This document shows positions 44,760 to 55,496 of a stretch of 64,000 nucleotides of DNA, one piece after another. Made by a program: the position numbers and the translations under genes. Numbering within the stretch: position 1 is the first letter of the stretch; each line of letters begins with the position of its first letter. The stretch lies in the NCBI RefSeq assembly GCF_963663625.1, contig NZ_OY760438.1:792727-856726 (forward strand), given 5' to 3'. The notes below the pieces were generated by a model. The model ran no database searches and had not been told where the DNA came from. It saw only the letters and a program-made list of their open reading frames with translations. The stretch comes from an uncultured Ilyobacter sp. (lineage in GTDB: Bacteria; Fusobacteriota; Fusobacteriia; Fusobacteriales; Fusobacteriaceae).

Positions 44760-44777
44760 AATCCACCACAACCCTTT

Positions 44778-45203
44778 CTAGTCTTTTCTAAGCTGACCTC
44801 TTTTTTCGTAAACTTCTGCTGCCTCTTTTACAAAGGCAGAGATTACAACTGCAGAATATTTCTTTTCAAGTTCATCTGCTATTTGAAATAGTTCTTCCTT
44901 TGATGATCTCAAAGGTCTCAACGCATTATATATCTCAAGTATTTTATCGTCTGGAATGAAAACCATCTCACTGGCTCTCTCAAAGTTTTTAGTTACAGTG
45001 GGTCTGTTACCTTTTTTTGCGATCTCCCCCTGAAGCTTAAGAGTTTCCGGAGAGATTCTTATATCCTCAGGTTTTATATTTCCGTTCATTACACTTTCTA
45101 ACGTTATGTCATCTAAAGTTTTACCTGTAGATGTTTTTAGCCACTCTTTTCTCTTCTCTCCCAGCGGATAGTCGGAAACTGGATTTATATTTTTAGTATC
45201 CAT
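44778..45203 (-). CDS. dhaE: Glycerol dehydratase, small subunit
   Basis: 141 residues. DYPLGEKRKEWLKTSTGKTL (~11-30) and LEIYNALRPLRSSKEELFQI (~88-107) are typical of the gamma subunit of B12-dependent diol/glycerol dehydratases. It forms part of the (alpha-beta-gamma)2 enzyme that turns glycerol into 3-hydroxypropionaldehyde. It has no long N-terminal encapsulation extension, so the enzyme is probably free in the cytosol and not in a microcompartment. No shell genes are present either. Confidence 0.92.
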   Translation of the reverse strand: MDTKNINPVSDYPLGEKRKEWLKTSTGKTLDDITLESVMNGNIKPEDIRISPETLKLQGEIAKKGNRPTVTKNFERASEMVFIPDDKILEIYNALRPLRSSKEELFQIADELEKKYSAVVISAFVKEAAEVYEKRGQLRKD

Positions 45204-45221
45204 ATCAATAATTCCTCCAAA

Positions 45222-45785
45222 TTAAAATTCGTACTTTATTTCTAGTGGTTTACCATTTTCAACAACATGTTTTGTCTCTTTTATATGCAGTAATGCTGCT
45301 TTTGCCTGATATTTAGGTCTTGCCATCTGATCACTGGCTACAGGTACTGGATTTGGAGATTCTCCCTTTGCATATTTTGCAGCATTTTTACCTATTAATC
45401 TGAATATTTCAGGTGTCAAAAGTGGCGCCTGAGGAAAAAGCTCCAAGTTGTTCAAAGGAAGAAGATCCTTTTGGTGGATTACTGTCGTCCCCTTCGACTG
45501 GATACCTATACCTATCCCAGAACCACTTAGCTTTGCAGCATCAAGTGCCATAAAGCAAACATCTGAAGTTCTCGTTACCCTTACGATTCTAGCCTTTATT
45601 CCCTCTTCCTCTATACCTGCAATGAGCTCAGTCAAGACCTCATCATGAGAAACACCAGTTATCGTCTTGTTCTGAAATTTTTTAAAAGCCGGAGCCAGCC
45701 CTATAACTACCTCTTCAGATCTAGTTCCTTTTTTGGCTTCTCCTACCTCTTCAATATTTACAGATGGTACAAATTTATTTTTCAT
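45222..45785 (-). CDS. dhaC: Glycerol dehydratase, medium subunit
   Basis: 187 residues. [20 protein letters not shown] (~22-41), [20 protein letters not shown] (~62-81) and [20 protein letters not shown] (~85-104) are the conserved cobalamin-contacting region of the beta subunit. The open frame runs back to 45854 inside dhaB, but the ATG at 45785, after GAGGAGAG, gives the right length. It lacks the N-terminal microcompartment-targeting extension of PduD. Confidence 0.92.
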   Translation of the reverse strand: MKNKFVPSVNIEEVGEAKKGTRSEEVVIGLAPAFKKFQNKTITGVSHDEVLTELIAGIEEEGIKARIVRVTRTSDVCFMALDAAKLSGSGIGIGIQSKGTTVIHQKDLLPLNNLELFPQAPLLTPEIFRLIGKNAAKYAKGESPNPVPVASDQMARPKYQAKAALLHIKETKHVVENGKPLEIKYEF

Positions 45786-45799
45786 AATAGTCAACTCTC

Positions 45800-47464
45800 C
45801 TATTCTATACTTTCTGGTCTTATAGCCGTTGGGATGTTCTTGATCTCTTCCCATCTTTCGTCGCTAATTCTATATCCACTTCCAGGTCCCATGTAATCAT
45901 TTTTATCATTTATAGCACTCATTATTTTGAAGCCTTTACCTAAAATAGCCGAAGTTTGAAGGTAGTCTCCGGAAACTCTTTGCTTTAGCATACCCAAAAC
46001 ATGCTCCGCAACATCGTCAAATCCACTTCTGCTAAGTCCTTTAACAAGGTCCACACCTGTTATTCCTGATTTCAAAAGCTCTTCTGCTGCCTTTAAATCC
46101 TCAACTACGTTTCTTTGTGGCATATCAGCACTTCCATGGGCATATGTTGCTGCTTCTACCTCTTCATCTGTGATTTCTGGGAGGTTAAGCTCTTTAAACA
46201 ATCCTTGAATTGCTCTAGCAGCCTTGTTTCTTACCTTGATAACTTCATCTTCAGACACAGGTCTCAGACCACCGTCTACCTTGAGATCTCTCTGAAGTAC
46301 GTTATAGTCATCAAAATCTTCTGCATCGAAGTTTGATCCTGCAAACATGTTGTCGCAATTTGGTACTGCACTGTATCCAGAGAATATAAAGTCAGTTCCT
46401 GGAAGCATCTGCATAAGAGTTCTTGCTGTTCTTCTGTACTCTGAATGAGAGAATGTCTGGTCATTTGCAGAAGCACACTCTAGGTCCAAGGCCATAGCTA
46501 TAAGATTCTCAGCCAGTACCGCTCTTATTCCTCCAGGTAGAGATCCAGGCATTCCGATACAGCTTACAGCACCGTTTTGAAGTCCTTGTACCCCTGCTCC
46601 TCTTGTTATGTAAATACATCTAGCCTCAAGGTAAAGCATTGATTTCCCTTCTGCATTCCCCATGAGAGCTTCTGATCCTGTTCCAGATGTAAATCTCATC
46701 TTTAGACCTCTTGACGCGTAGGCTGAAGCTAGGAAAGCTTTTGACCAAGGAGTATCATCTCCATCTTTAAATACTTGCTCTGTTCCGTATACAGACACAG
46801 TCTCTGCATAACTTGTGAATCCCTTCATTCCAAGTTCTAATTCTGTGGCTTCCTCTACTGAACATTGAGTAAGGATTCCACCCCTTCCCACTTGAGAACC
46901 TACAAATATTGAGATGGCATTAAATGGAGCATATCTAACTATTCCGATTGTAGTCTCTTGTTCATCGAAACCTCTTACCGCTGCCTCTGCAGCATCTGCC
47001 GCTATAAGTACAGGATTGTCTCTTAGGTTAGTTACATGGCACTGATTAGACGGAGTCTTTCTAGCTCTCATCTTTTGCACAGCCATCATCATCTCTACCA
47101 CATTCATATGGGACATTACTTCGATTATCTTTGCCGGTGTTATCCCTGTAGTTATCTCTAGCACTTCATCTCTTGCGACATTGATATCCACCATTTTTTT
47201 TGCAATTTCCAAAGAAGATAGTGTCATTGACTTTTCAGCATTTTCCAGATTAATTGCATAGTCTGCTATAAATCTGTCGATCATGTCAAAATCTTCTCTT
47301 TTCTTACCGTCTAATTCTGTTATAAGCCCGTTCTCTATTTTCAAGCTAGGTTTAGGATCATTGGGGCTTTCCATTGCGATTAGGCCTTCATCTATCCATT
47401 CGCTTATAAATCCATCTTTGTTTACAGGACGTTCTCTTAATACCTCAAATCTTTTTGATCTCAC
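45800..47464 (-). CDS. dhaB: Coenzyme-B12-dependent glycerol dehydratase, large subunit
   Basis: 554 residues, the full length of the alpha subunit, a TIM barrel. Signature stretches are the N-terminal [40 protein letters not shown] (~134-153), [20 protein letters not shown] (~259-278) and the conserved [16 protein letters not shown] (~302-317). It dehydrates glycerol radically to 3-hydroxypropionaldehyde, which DhaT reduces. It heads the dehydratase-reactivase run behind the HbpS-like gene. Whether glycerol or 1,2-propanediol is preferred cannot be read from sequence; the neighbouring dhaT and glpF favour glycerol. Confidence 0.96.
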   Translation of the reverse strand: MRSKRFEVLRERPVNKDGFISEWIDEGLIAMESPNDPKPSLKIENGLITELDGKKREDFDMIDRFIADYAINLENAEKSMTLSSLEIAKKMVDINVARDEVLEITTGITPAKIIEVMSHMNVVEMMMAVQKMRARKTPSNQCHVTNLRDNPVLIAADAAEAAVRGFDEQETTIGIVRYAPFNAISIFVGSQVGRGGILTQCSVEEATELELGMKGFTSYAETVSVYGTEQVFKDGDDTPWSKAFLASAYASRGLKMRFTSGTGSEALMGNAEGKSMLYLEARCIYITRGAGVQGLQNGAVSCIGMPGSLPGGIRAVLAENLIAMALDLECASANDQTFSHSEYRRTARTLMQMLPGTDFIFSGYSAVPNCDNMFAGSNFDAEDFDDYNVLQRDLKVDGGLRPVSEDEVIKVRNKAARAIQGLFKELNLPEITDEEVEAATYAHGSADMPQRNVVEDLKAAEELLKSGITGVDLVKGLSRSGFDDVAEHVLGMLKQRVSGDYLQTSAILGKGFKIMSAINDKNDYMGPGSGYRISDERWEEIKNIPTAIRPESIE

Positions 47465-47481
47465 TTATTACTCACCCCAAA

Positions 47482-47901
47482 TTATAAAATTTCTAAAGCT
47501 GCTCTAGCTATAATCATATCTTCTTCAACTGTTCCTCCGCTGACTCCTATAGCACCGATTACCTCTCCTTCAAATACTACCGGGAATCCTCCACCAAAAG
47601 AAATAATTCTTGCATCATTTGTAAGATTTAGTCCATAGAGGCTCTCTCCAGGTTGAACAACTTTGCTAATTTCGTGAGTCCCACTTTTCAATGCCCATGA
47701 CGTGAAGGCTTTGTTGTTTGCGATATCCACACTTGTTACAAAAGCTTTGTCCATTCTTTCTGTGTAGAGAAGGTTGCCTCCTGCATCTACTACTGAAAAG
47801 ACAACTGGTACATTGATTTCTTCAGCTTTTTTAATAGCTTTTTCTCCCATAATTTTAGCAGTCTTCAATGTGATTTGTTTCACAGTTACGACATCAATCA
47901 T
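47482..47901 (-). CDS. HbpS/GlcG-like small protein (PduO C-terminal domain family)
   Basis: 139 residues from the ATG at 47901, which follows GGGAGGG; the frame stays open to 47985. It has the HbpS/GlcG/PduO-C fold: VVFSVVDAGGNLLYTERMDK (~31-50), AFVTSVDIANNKAFTSWALK (~51-70) and EVIGAIGVSGGTVEEDMIIA near the end. Family members bind heme or corrinoid and often accompany dehydratase operons (OrfW/PduO type). The ATP:cob(I)alamin adenosyltransferase half of PduO is absent, so B12 activation must be encoded elsewhere. Confidence 0.85.
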   Translation of the reverse strand: MIDVVTVKQITLKTAKIMGEKAIKKAEEINVPVVFSVVDAGGNLLYTERMDKAFVTSVDIANNKAFTSWALKSGTHEISKVVQPGESLYGLNLTNDARIISFGGGFPVVFEGEVIGAIGVSGGTVEEDMIIARAALEIL

Positions 47902-47933
47902 TTCATTCCCTCCCAAATTTTTAATTAAATCTG

Positions 47934-47963
47934 ATACAAGATTCTTTTTCAAGATTCTGTCAA
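47934..47963 (-). promoter_or_regulatory. Candidate promoter of the dehydratase operon
   Basis: On the minus strand a perfect TTGACA (47963-47958) and TTGTAT (47939-47934), 18-base spacer, just upstream of the HbpS-like gene. The weak -10 fits a promoter that needs an activator such as the PocR-type regulator next door. Confidence 0.4.
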
Positions 47964-48056
47964 TCCAACTCTTGTTTAAGAACATATATCACAGTATCAG
48001 TTTAATCTGTTCTTTAAAAGGTAGAATCTCATCTAAAAATGGTACTTTTTGATTCA

Positions 48057-48962
48057 TTAGTAGATTGTTTTATTTTTCTTTTCAAATAATTCCCTATATT
48101 TTTTTGGCGTTACCCCCACATGTTTTTTAAACATTTTGGTGAAATAGCTGGTATCTTCTATCCCGATAGAATAACCTATGTTGTAGATAGTATTATTAGT
48201 CGACTTTAAGAGATACTCTGCCTTTTCTATTTTTTTCCCGTTCAAATACTCCTTAAAATTCTTCCCCACCTCTTTTTTGAAGACCTTACTAAAATGAGAG
48301 ACGCTCAAGTTGCAAAGAGAAGCAGCTTTTTCTAGGCTTATATTTTTATCTAGATTGTTTTTTACATGGTTTATAGCAGGCCCTACCGGTGATATGGAAA
48401 GCTCCACATTTTCCAGGTTATTATCGATTTTATGATCATGCCATTTTTTAGATTTTATATTTTCAACGATATAAAAACTGGAATAATAGACAATATTTGC
48501 AATACTGTTTAATTCTTCATGGGAGAATTTTTGAAGCTTCTCATAGGCATCTCTCACACTCTTATCTTTCAGGCTGTCTCCTATACCTTTCCCCATATTT
48601 TTATCCAAAATTCTCTCGACTCCGTAACTTTCATTGGACAGAAGTATCGCCTGACCTATGAGTACAGCCCCTAGATACTCTCCGTTTAGCACAAGGGGGA
48701 TAGCCATATCAACAAGGCCCGAATGGCACCTGTATATATAAGGTGAAGAGGTACAAAAAGATCTGTTTAAAGCTTTTACGTCACATTTTTCACATAACTT
48801 TTTTAATTTGTCGTTCTTTCTGAATATAGAACAAAACTCAGAATAGTTTTGCTTTTTGGTAACATAGTGTCCCTCCTTGTCCACTATAACTATGGCCAGT
48901 TTTGTCACATCTGCTATCTCCTGCTGGATTTTTTCTAACTCCTGTTTAAATTTATAAAGCAT
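48057..48962 (-). CDS. PocR-type AraC-family regulator of glycerol/propanediol genes
   Basis: 301 residues from the ATG at 48962, seven bases after AGGAGG; an ATG two codons earlier touches the ribosome site. The N-terminal PocR sensory domain (~10-165) has CSIFRKNDKLKKLCEKCDVK and LNGEYLGAVLIGQ. The C-terminal AraC double helix-turn-helix has LCNLSVSHFSKVFKKEVGKN (~230-249) and NIGYSIGIEDTSYFTKMFKK. In enteric bacteria PocR activates pdu/cob genes with propanediol; here glycerol is likely sensed. It lies between the dehydratase operon and the divergent dhaT. Confidence 0.88.
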   Translation of the reverse strand: MLYKFKQELEKIQQEIADVTKLAIVIVDKEGHYVTKKQNYSEFCSIFRKNDKLKKLCEKCDVKALNRSFCTSSPYIYRCHSGLVDMAIPLVLNGEYLGAVLIGQAILLSNESYGVERILDKNMGKGIGDSLKDKSVRDAYEKLQKFSHEELNSIANIVYYSSFYIVENIKSKKWHDHKIDNNLENVELSISPVGPAINHVKNNLDKNISLEKAASLCNLSVSHFSKVFKKEVGKNFKEYLNGKKIEKAEYLLKSTNNTIYNIGYSIGIEDTSYFTKMFKKHVGVTPKKYRELFEKKNKTIY

Positions 48963-49101
48963 TTTCATCCTCCTAAAATTTAAATCATATGTAAAATCTA
49001 CTTCTTTGCTTATAATAAAATATTCTAGCACAATTATTGTATTAAATGACATTTTTCACATAAAAAAATGGTTTTTTCCCTTTTTTGAATATTTTTTCAC
49101 C

Positions 49102-49130
49102 TTGTTTAAAATGTTTCTGATTGATATATT
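49102..49130 (+). promoter_or_regulatory. Candidate dhaT promoter
   Basis: TTGTTT (49102-49107), 17-base spacer, TATATT (49125-49130), ~60 bases before the dhaT ribosome site. Confidence 0.4.
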
Positions 49131-49197
49131 TTCATTATGAACAAGTGAAATTGTGTCGTTTTTATACACATAAATTAAAATTAGATGGAGGTAAAAG

Positions 49198-50355
49198 ATG
49201 AGATATTATGATTATTTGATGCCAAGTGTTAACTTTTTCGGACCTGGATGCCTAGAAGTTATAGGGGAGAGAGCCAAGATTTTAAACGGAACCAAGGCTT
49301 TAGTAGTAACTGACAAGTTCCTAAGTTCACTAGAAGGTGGAGCAGTAGAAAAAACTTTAGAATACCTAAAAGCAGCCGGTGTAGATGCAGTTGTTTTTGA
49401 CAATGTCGAGCCAAACCCTAAAGATACAAACGTATACGAAGGAGTTAAAGTTTTCAAAGAAAATAATTGTGATATGATCATCACAGTTGGTGGAGGGTCT
49501 CCTCACGACTGCGGTAAGGGAATAGGTATCGCGGCTACACACGAGGGAGATATCTGCGACTATGCAGGAATCGAGACTCTTACTAATGCACTTCCTCCTA
49601 TTATCGCTGTAAATACCACTGCAGGTACAGCATCTGAAGTCACAAGACACGCCGTTATCACAAACACTAAAACAAAGGTTAAGTTTGTAATCGTAAGCTG
49701 GAGAAACCTTCCTCAGGTATCAATAAACGACCCGCTTCTTATGGTAGGTAAGCCTGCTGGACTTACAGCAGCTACTGGAATGGACGCTCTTACTCATGCT
49801 GTAGAAGCTTACATCTCAAAAGATGCAAACCCTGTAACTGATGCTGCTGCCATACAGGCTATAAAGCTTATCGCTCAAAACTTGAGACTAGCCGTAGCAA
49901 ACGGGGAAAACCTAAAAGCAAGAGAAAACATGGCATATGCTTCTGTACTTGCTGGAATGGCTTTCAACAACGGAAACCTAGGTTATGTCCACGCCATGGC
50001 TCACCAGCTAGGAGGACTTTATGACATGCCTCACGGTATAGCAAATGCTATGCTTTTACCACATGTATGCAAGTACAACATGATCTCAAACCTTGATAAA
50101 TTCGCTGATATAGCTGAGTTTATGGGAGAAAATGTAGACGGTCTTTCTAAGTCTGAAGCAGCTGAAAAGGCAATTAGTGCAATGTTTAGACTTTCAGCAG
50201 ACCTCGGTATCCCTACAAGTCTCGAGGAAGCCGGAATCAAAGAAGAAGATATAAAATTAATGGCTGAAAACGCTCTTAAAGACGGAAATGCATTCAGTAA
50301 CCCTAGAAAAGGTAGTGAAAAAGATGTAGAGGATATCTTTAAAGCAGCAATGTAA
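49198..50355 (+). CDS. dhaT: 1,3-propanediol dehydrogenase
   Basis: A 385-residue iron-containing alcohol dehydrogenase. NAD site VGGGSPHDCGKGIGIAATHE (~97-116), VNTTAGTASEVTRHAVI (~138-154), and metal ligands in GMDALTHAVEAYISKDANP (~193-211) and GYVHAMAHQLGGLYDMPHGI (~262-281). The sequence layout is that of DhaT. It reduces 3-hydroxypropionaldehyde to 1,3-propanediol, regenerating NAD during glycerol fermentation. It is transcribed away from the regulator and the dehydratase operon. Its codon use is smoother than its neighbours, as expected for an abundant enzyme. Confidence 0.95.
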   Translation: MRYYDYLMPSVNFFGPGCLEVIGERAKILNGTKALVVTDKFLSSLEGGAVEKTLEYLKAAGVDAVVFDNVEPNPKDTNVYEGVKVFKENNCDMIITVGGGSPHDCGKGIGIAATHEGDICDYAGIETLTNALPPIIAVNTTAGTASEVTRHAVITNTKTKVKFVIVSWRNLPQVSINDPLLMVGKPAGLTAATGMDALTHAVEAYISKDANPVTDAAAIQAIKLIAQNLRLAVANGENLKARENMAYASVLAGMAFNNGNLGYVHAMAHQLGGLYDMPHGIANAMLLPHVCKYNMISNLDKFADIAEFMGENVDGLSKSEAAEKAISAMFRLSADLGIPTSLEEAGIKEEDIKLMAENALKDGNAFSNPRKGSEKDVEDIFKAAM

Positions 50356-50390
50356 TAAAAAACTATAACCTTTAGTTCTCTTTACAGTCG

Positions 50391-50428
50391 GGTCAATAGC
50401 TAGATAAAATCTGCTATTGACCTTTTTT
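50391..50428 (+). terminator. dhaT terminator
   Basis: GGTCAATAGC pairs perfectly with GCTATTGACC, followed by TTTTTT. Confidence 0.9.
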
Positions 50429-50467
50429 CATAACTTTAGGCTATAGGATATTTAAACTGGAGGTGTT

Positions 50468-51034
50468 ATGAATTTTATCTATCTATCTCTAATATCAGTT
50501 GGCCTGGCTATGGATACATTCTCCATCTCTTTGACCAAGGGGCTCATAATAGAAAAATGGGAGTCAAAGGATGTTTTTAAGACTATTATTATACTGGGAT
50601 CCTTTCAGGTTCTAATGTCTCTAATAGGTTTTAAGGCTGGAAGGCTTTTCTTTTCCCAGGTAAATAATTTTAGCAATTTTATTGTTTTTTCAGTTTTGCT
50701 TTTTTTAGGATGGAAAATGATACTTGATGCTTGGAAGGAATTTAAAAATAAAAAAAAATCAGAGACAGAGCCGAAATTTAACCTTATCTTTACAGGACTG
50801 GCGACAAGTATAGATACCTTAGTTGTAGGGTCATCCTTTTCATTAATGGAAAATTTTAATATTTTTTCTTTCTTGGGAATGGTGGGGACGATAACCTCTA
50901 TAGCCTCCTTGGTTGGAATTTATCTGGGCTACAAAACCTCCTCTTATGTGAATTACCAGAGTAATTTTATAGGGGGGTGTATCCTCGTGTTTATAAGTTT
51001 AAAAATACTTTTTAAAACCCTATTGTTTAGTTGA
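50468..51034 (+). CDS. mntP: MntP-like manganese efflux pump
   Basis: 188 residues with six membrane segments. The duplicated signature GLAMDTFSISLTKGL (~12-26) and GLATSIDTLVVGSSF (~109-123), each with a membrane Asp, is that of the MntP (DUF204) family, which exports Mn(II). ATG follows TGGAGGTG. It is not obviously tied to glycerol metabolism. It ends in its own strong terminator. No yybP-ykoY riboswitch was seen before it. Confidence 0.85.
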   Translation: MNFIYLSLISVGLAMDTFSISLTKGLIIEKWESKDVFKTIIILGSFQVLMSLIGFKAGRLFFSQVNNFSNFIVFSVLLFLGWKMILDAWKEFKNKKKSETEPKFNLIFTGLATSIDTLVVGSSFSLMENFNIFSFLGMVGTITSIASLVGIYLGYKTSSYVNYQSNFIGGCILVFISLKILFKTLLFS

Positions 51035-51062
51035 TCTCTGACTAAACAACGGGGGTTTTTAT
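51014..51062 (+). terminator. mntP terminator
   Basis: AAAACCC...GTTTAGT pairs with ACTAAAC...GGGGTTTTT. The stem overlaps the stop codon. Confidence 0.8.
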
Positions 51063-51371
51063 ATTATTATTTTTCCCTTTCCCTTCATAACTATTCATTG
51101 ACTTGTTCCTATTCTTTTAAAAATCTATATTCAAATTCTGTGTATTTCCATTTAAATAGATGTAATAAAAATTAAATATTTAGAATAATCCAATTATAAA
51201 ATTAAAAAAAATTTATTAAAAGAATTTTATTATATATATGTATATAGAGTGTATAAAAATTTCATATATCCAAAAGGAGGTATATTTTGAGGTTTTCTAT
51301 TTTTAATTATCTATAAAAATAATCACACTTCTGAATTTAAAAATATAGTATAATTTATATGGGTGATTATT
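51063..51371. other. A+T-rich gap, no gene supported
   Basis: About 300 bases with a TATAAT at 51349 and a short ribosome-site-plus-TTG frame of nine codons near 51284 (AAAGGAGG). I see nothing convincing here. Confidence 0.4.
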
Positions 51372-51556
51372 ATGAAAATTCTTAATCCAGAACTGTTAGA
51401 AAAATACATTGCAGTCGAAAAAGATTCTAAAATAAAAATTAAGTTGCTATGTTTAAATACTATTTGTAATGGAATGAAAGTCGTAGATGCTGCTGATACT
51501 TTTAAAGTCCCAAGACGAACCATCTATGATTGGTATCATGGTGATAGTATAAAAGG
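51372..51556 (+). pseudogene. Helix-turn-helix transposase N-terminus (IS630-like), interrupted
   Basis: Begins MKILNPELLEKYIAVEKDSK, with the HTH in CNGMKVVDAADTFKVPRRTI followed by YDWYHG. This resembles the first domain of IS630-type transposases. The natural frame is cut at SIKGG, where the terminal sequence TGGACAATC of the IS3-family copy begins, so the IS3 element appears to have inserted into it. I could not find the rest downstream. Confidence 0.5.
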
Positions 51557-51613
51557 TGGACAATCTACTTTCGTTTGATATGATAAATATTAAATAGAAA
51601 ATAGGAGGTCTGC

Positions 51614-51889
51614 ATGGCAGGGGAAAAGCATAGTAATGAAATTAAAGAAATGATGGTTAGGCTTTACAACGGGGGTAAAGGTAAGAAGGTTAAGGACTTA
51701 GCAATAGAATATGGTATAGCAGAATCAACAGTTAGGTATTGGGTTGTAGACAAACCTAAAAAAGAGAATAAAAATAAGACTAAAGAGTCCTCGAATCCAG
51801 AAATTGAAGAAATGAAAAAAGAGATTGCGAAGCTTAAAGAAGAGAATGATATATTAAAAAAGGCTATGACCATATTCGCCAAAAACTAA
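51614..51889 (+). CDS. IS3-family transposase OrfA
   Basis: 91 residues. The helix-turn-helix is in VKDLAIEYGIAESTVRYWVV (~31-50), followed by a Lys/Glu-rich leucine zipper (EEMKKEIAKLKEENDILKKA, ~67-86). It is the DNA-binding subunit of IS3-type transposases and looks intact. The partner OrfB is deleted, so it is probably non-functional for transposition. Confidence 0.85.
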   Translation: MAGEKHSNEIKEMMVRLYNGGKGKKVKDLAIEYGIAESTVRYWVVDKPKKENKNKTKESSNPEIEEMKKEIAKLKEENDILKKAMTIFAKN

Positions 51890-52037
51890 GTAAAGATAAG
51901 TGCCAGACACTGATCACCACTCTTTCTAAAATACACCCTATTTGCAAGTTAACCAAAATTCTAAAGATTCCTAAAAGTACATACTACTATAGAATATCAA
52001 GCACAGAAAATCCTAACAAACTTAAGAGGGAAGAGAT

Positions 52038-52385
52038 ATGGTGCTGGAAAGCTTGAAAATGGCATGCATAAAGAGAAAAGATATTAAGGGTGCCATTATC
52101 CATACGGACAGAGGCAGCCAATATACTTCAAATGCATTTAAAGACACAGTAAAATCTGAGGGGATGAGATTATCCTACTCAAGAAAAGGAAATCCCTACG
52201 ATAATGCTTGTATAGAGTCTTTTCACTCGGTTTTAAAAAAGGAGCTTATCCACCATAAAGTGTATGAAGATTTTGAAGAAGCAATGACTGATATTATTGA
52301 GTATATAGAAAATTGGTACAACAATAGGAGAATCCAGAAGAAATTAGGATGGAAGTCTCCTATAGAGTACCTAAAAGCAGCATAA
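52038..52385 (+). pseudogene. IS3-family transposase OrfB, C-terminal fragment
   Basis: The remaining 115 residues include the second catalytic Asp in IHTDRGSQYTSNAFK and the Glu in YDNACIESFHSVLKKELIHH of the DDE integrase core. The N-terminal HTH_21 region survives only as a short stretch at ~51895-52030 (LITTLSKIHPICKLTKILKI), and the first catalytic Asp is missing. The element is therefore dead. Confidence 0.8.
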
Positions 52386-52517
52386 AAAACGAAAAAAAAT
52401 TGTCCAATAACTTGACGTAATACCAAGAGATTTAAGCCTATGCAATTCACATTCACAGCTTTTAATAGAACCATAGTGGAATGTAAAGTATTAAAATTCC
52501 TCTATATTGGAGTTATG

Positions 52518-52537
52518 TCAATATAGTAGTCAACCTA
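52518..52537. repeat. 20-base repeat, copy B
   Basis: Reverse complement of 41705-41724 (TAGGTTGACTACTATATTGA), spanning the stop of the transposase remnant at 52530-52625. Confidence 0.65.
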
Positions 52538-52625
52538 GCACCAACTTTTTCTTTAATTCTTCAAATTTAACAGGAGAGACATTCCTCAAGAAACTGTGTC
52601 TCCTCTTTTTATTATAAACTTCCAT
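52530..52625 (-). pseudogene. C-terminal remnant of another IS3-type transposase
   Basis: The minus strand reads MEVYNKKRRHSFLRN, then VSPVKFEELKKKLVLG and stop. Y-N-x-K-R-R-H-S-x-L-x-x-x-S-P-x-x-F-E is the usual C-terminus of IS3-family OrfB. Everything upstream is lost. Its 3' end is also found at 41705-41724. Confidence 0.6.
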
Positions 52626-52708
52626 TTGTAAAAAACATTTAAAAAAGGTGTGTAAAGGCTAAAATCCTTTTTCAAATAATTTTAAGTTAACAAAAATATT
52701 TACCACAT

Positions 52709-53116
52709 TTAATTTTTATTTTCTTCGCAGTTCTCTTTTTCTAAAATCATTTCTTTAGTTAATGTCTTAATCATAAATATATGACTAGTTACTGCAGTCG
52801 CTATGAAAATTAACAAAATTCTAGTTTTGAAATTTGAAACAAAAAAGAATGCTGAAGATAAAATTGTACACCATAAAAAAACTATTGATATTGCCTTTGA
52901 TTTTAGAGAGATAGCTCTAAATTTTATATAGTTTTCGATATAACTCCCAAACACTTTATGATTGATTATCCATGTATATATTTTTTTTGAGCTTTTCATA
53001 AAACATCCGGCCGAAAGTAATAGAAACGGAGTTGTTGGAAGCAGTGGTAGTATTATTCCCAATATGCCTAAAAATAAAGATATAAACCCTCCAATAATTA
53101 GCAAATATTTTTTCAT
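52709..53116 (-). CDS. YbaN family inner-membrane protein (DUF454)
   Basis: 135 residues. The N-terminal GGFISLFLGILGIILPLLPT and TPFLLLSAGCFMKSSKKIYTW is the DUF454 signature, and IENYIKFRAISLKSKA followed by two further membrane segments matches the family's small three- to four-helix plan. Function is unknown throughout the family; in some anaerobes it lies near heme or electron-transfer genes. It is a single gene on the minus strand, separated from katG by a terminator. Confidence 0.82.
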   Translation of the reverse strand: MKKYLLIIGGFISLFLGILGIILPLLPTTPFLLLSAGCFMKSSKKIYTWIINHKVFGSYIENYIKFRAISLKSKAISIVFLWCTILSSAFFFVSNFKTRILLIFIATAVTSHIFMIKTLTKEMILEKENCEENKN

Positions 53117-53179
53117 AGTTATACTCCTTATTCATAAAATTCTGAATAAAAAAATAGAATCAGATAAATAAAAAATCAT

Positions 53180-53209
53180 AACCCCTTAGAATTCTAAGGG
53201 GTTATTTTT
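53180..53209. terminator. Terminator downstream of katG
   Basis: A perfect 24-base palindrome AACCCCTTAG-AATT-CTAAGGGGTT followed by T-rich sequence, with A-rich sequence on the other side, between katG and the ybaN-like gene. Confidence 0.85.
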
Positions 53210-53254
53210 ATTTTAACTTATAATATCCAATTTTTGACCTGCCATATATATTTT

Positions 53255-55489
<2,235 letters not shown>

Positions 55490-55496
55490 TTAAATT

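Larger units (their letters stand above)
51557..52406 (+). mobile_element. IS3-family insertion sequence, internally deleted copy
   Basis: Imperfect terminal inverted repeats: left TGGACAATCTACTTTCGTTT, right (reverse strand) TGGACAATTTTTTTTCGTTT. It holds an intact orfA and the 3' part of orfB. At ~850 bases it is shorter than a complete IS3-family element because the middle of orfB is missing. It has the same orientation as the decayed copy at 41049-41683. Confidence 0.85.

Noticed and set aside
42459..49197. Bacterial microcompartment for glycerol/propanediol use
   Set aside because: No shell (BMC-domain) genes are present, and the dehydratase subunits lack the encapsulation extensions, so the enzyme is taken to be cytosolic.
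47934..49197. Cobalamin riboswitch or a copy of the ATTGTGCT palindrome in the dha regulatory region
   Set aside because: Only a half-site (TAGCACAAT near 49025) is present, and no B12-box-like core was seen.
52572..52604. Terminator-like hairpin AGGAGAGACA/TGTGTCTCCT
   Set aside because: The sequence codes for RRHSFLRNVSP of a transposase remnant on the minus strand, so the hairpin is probably incidental.
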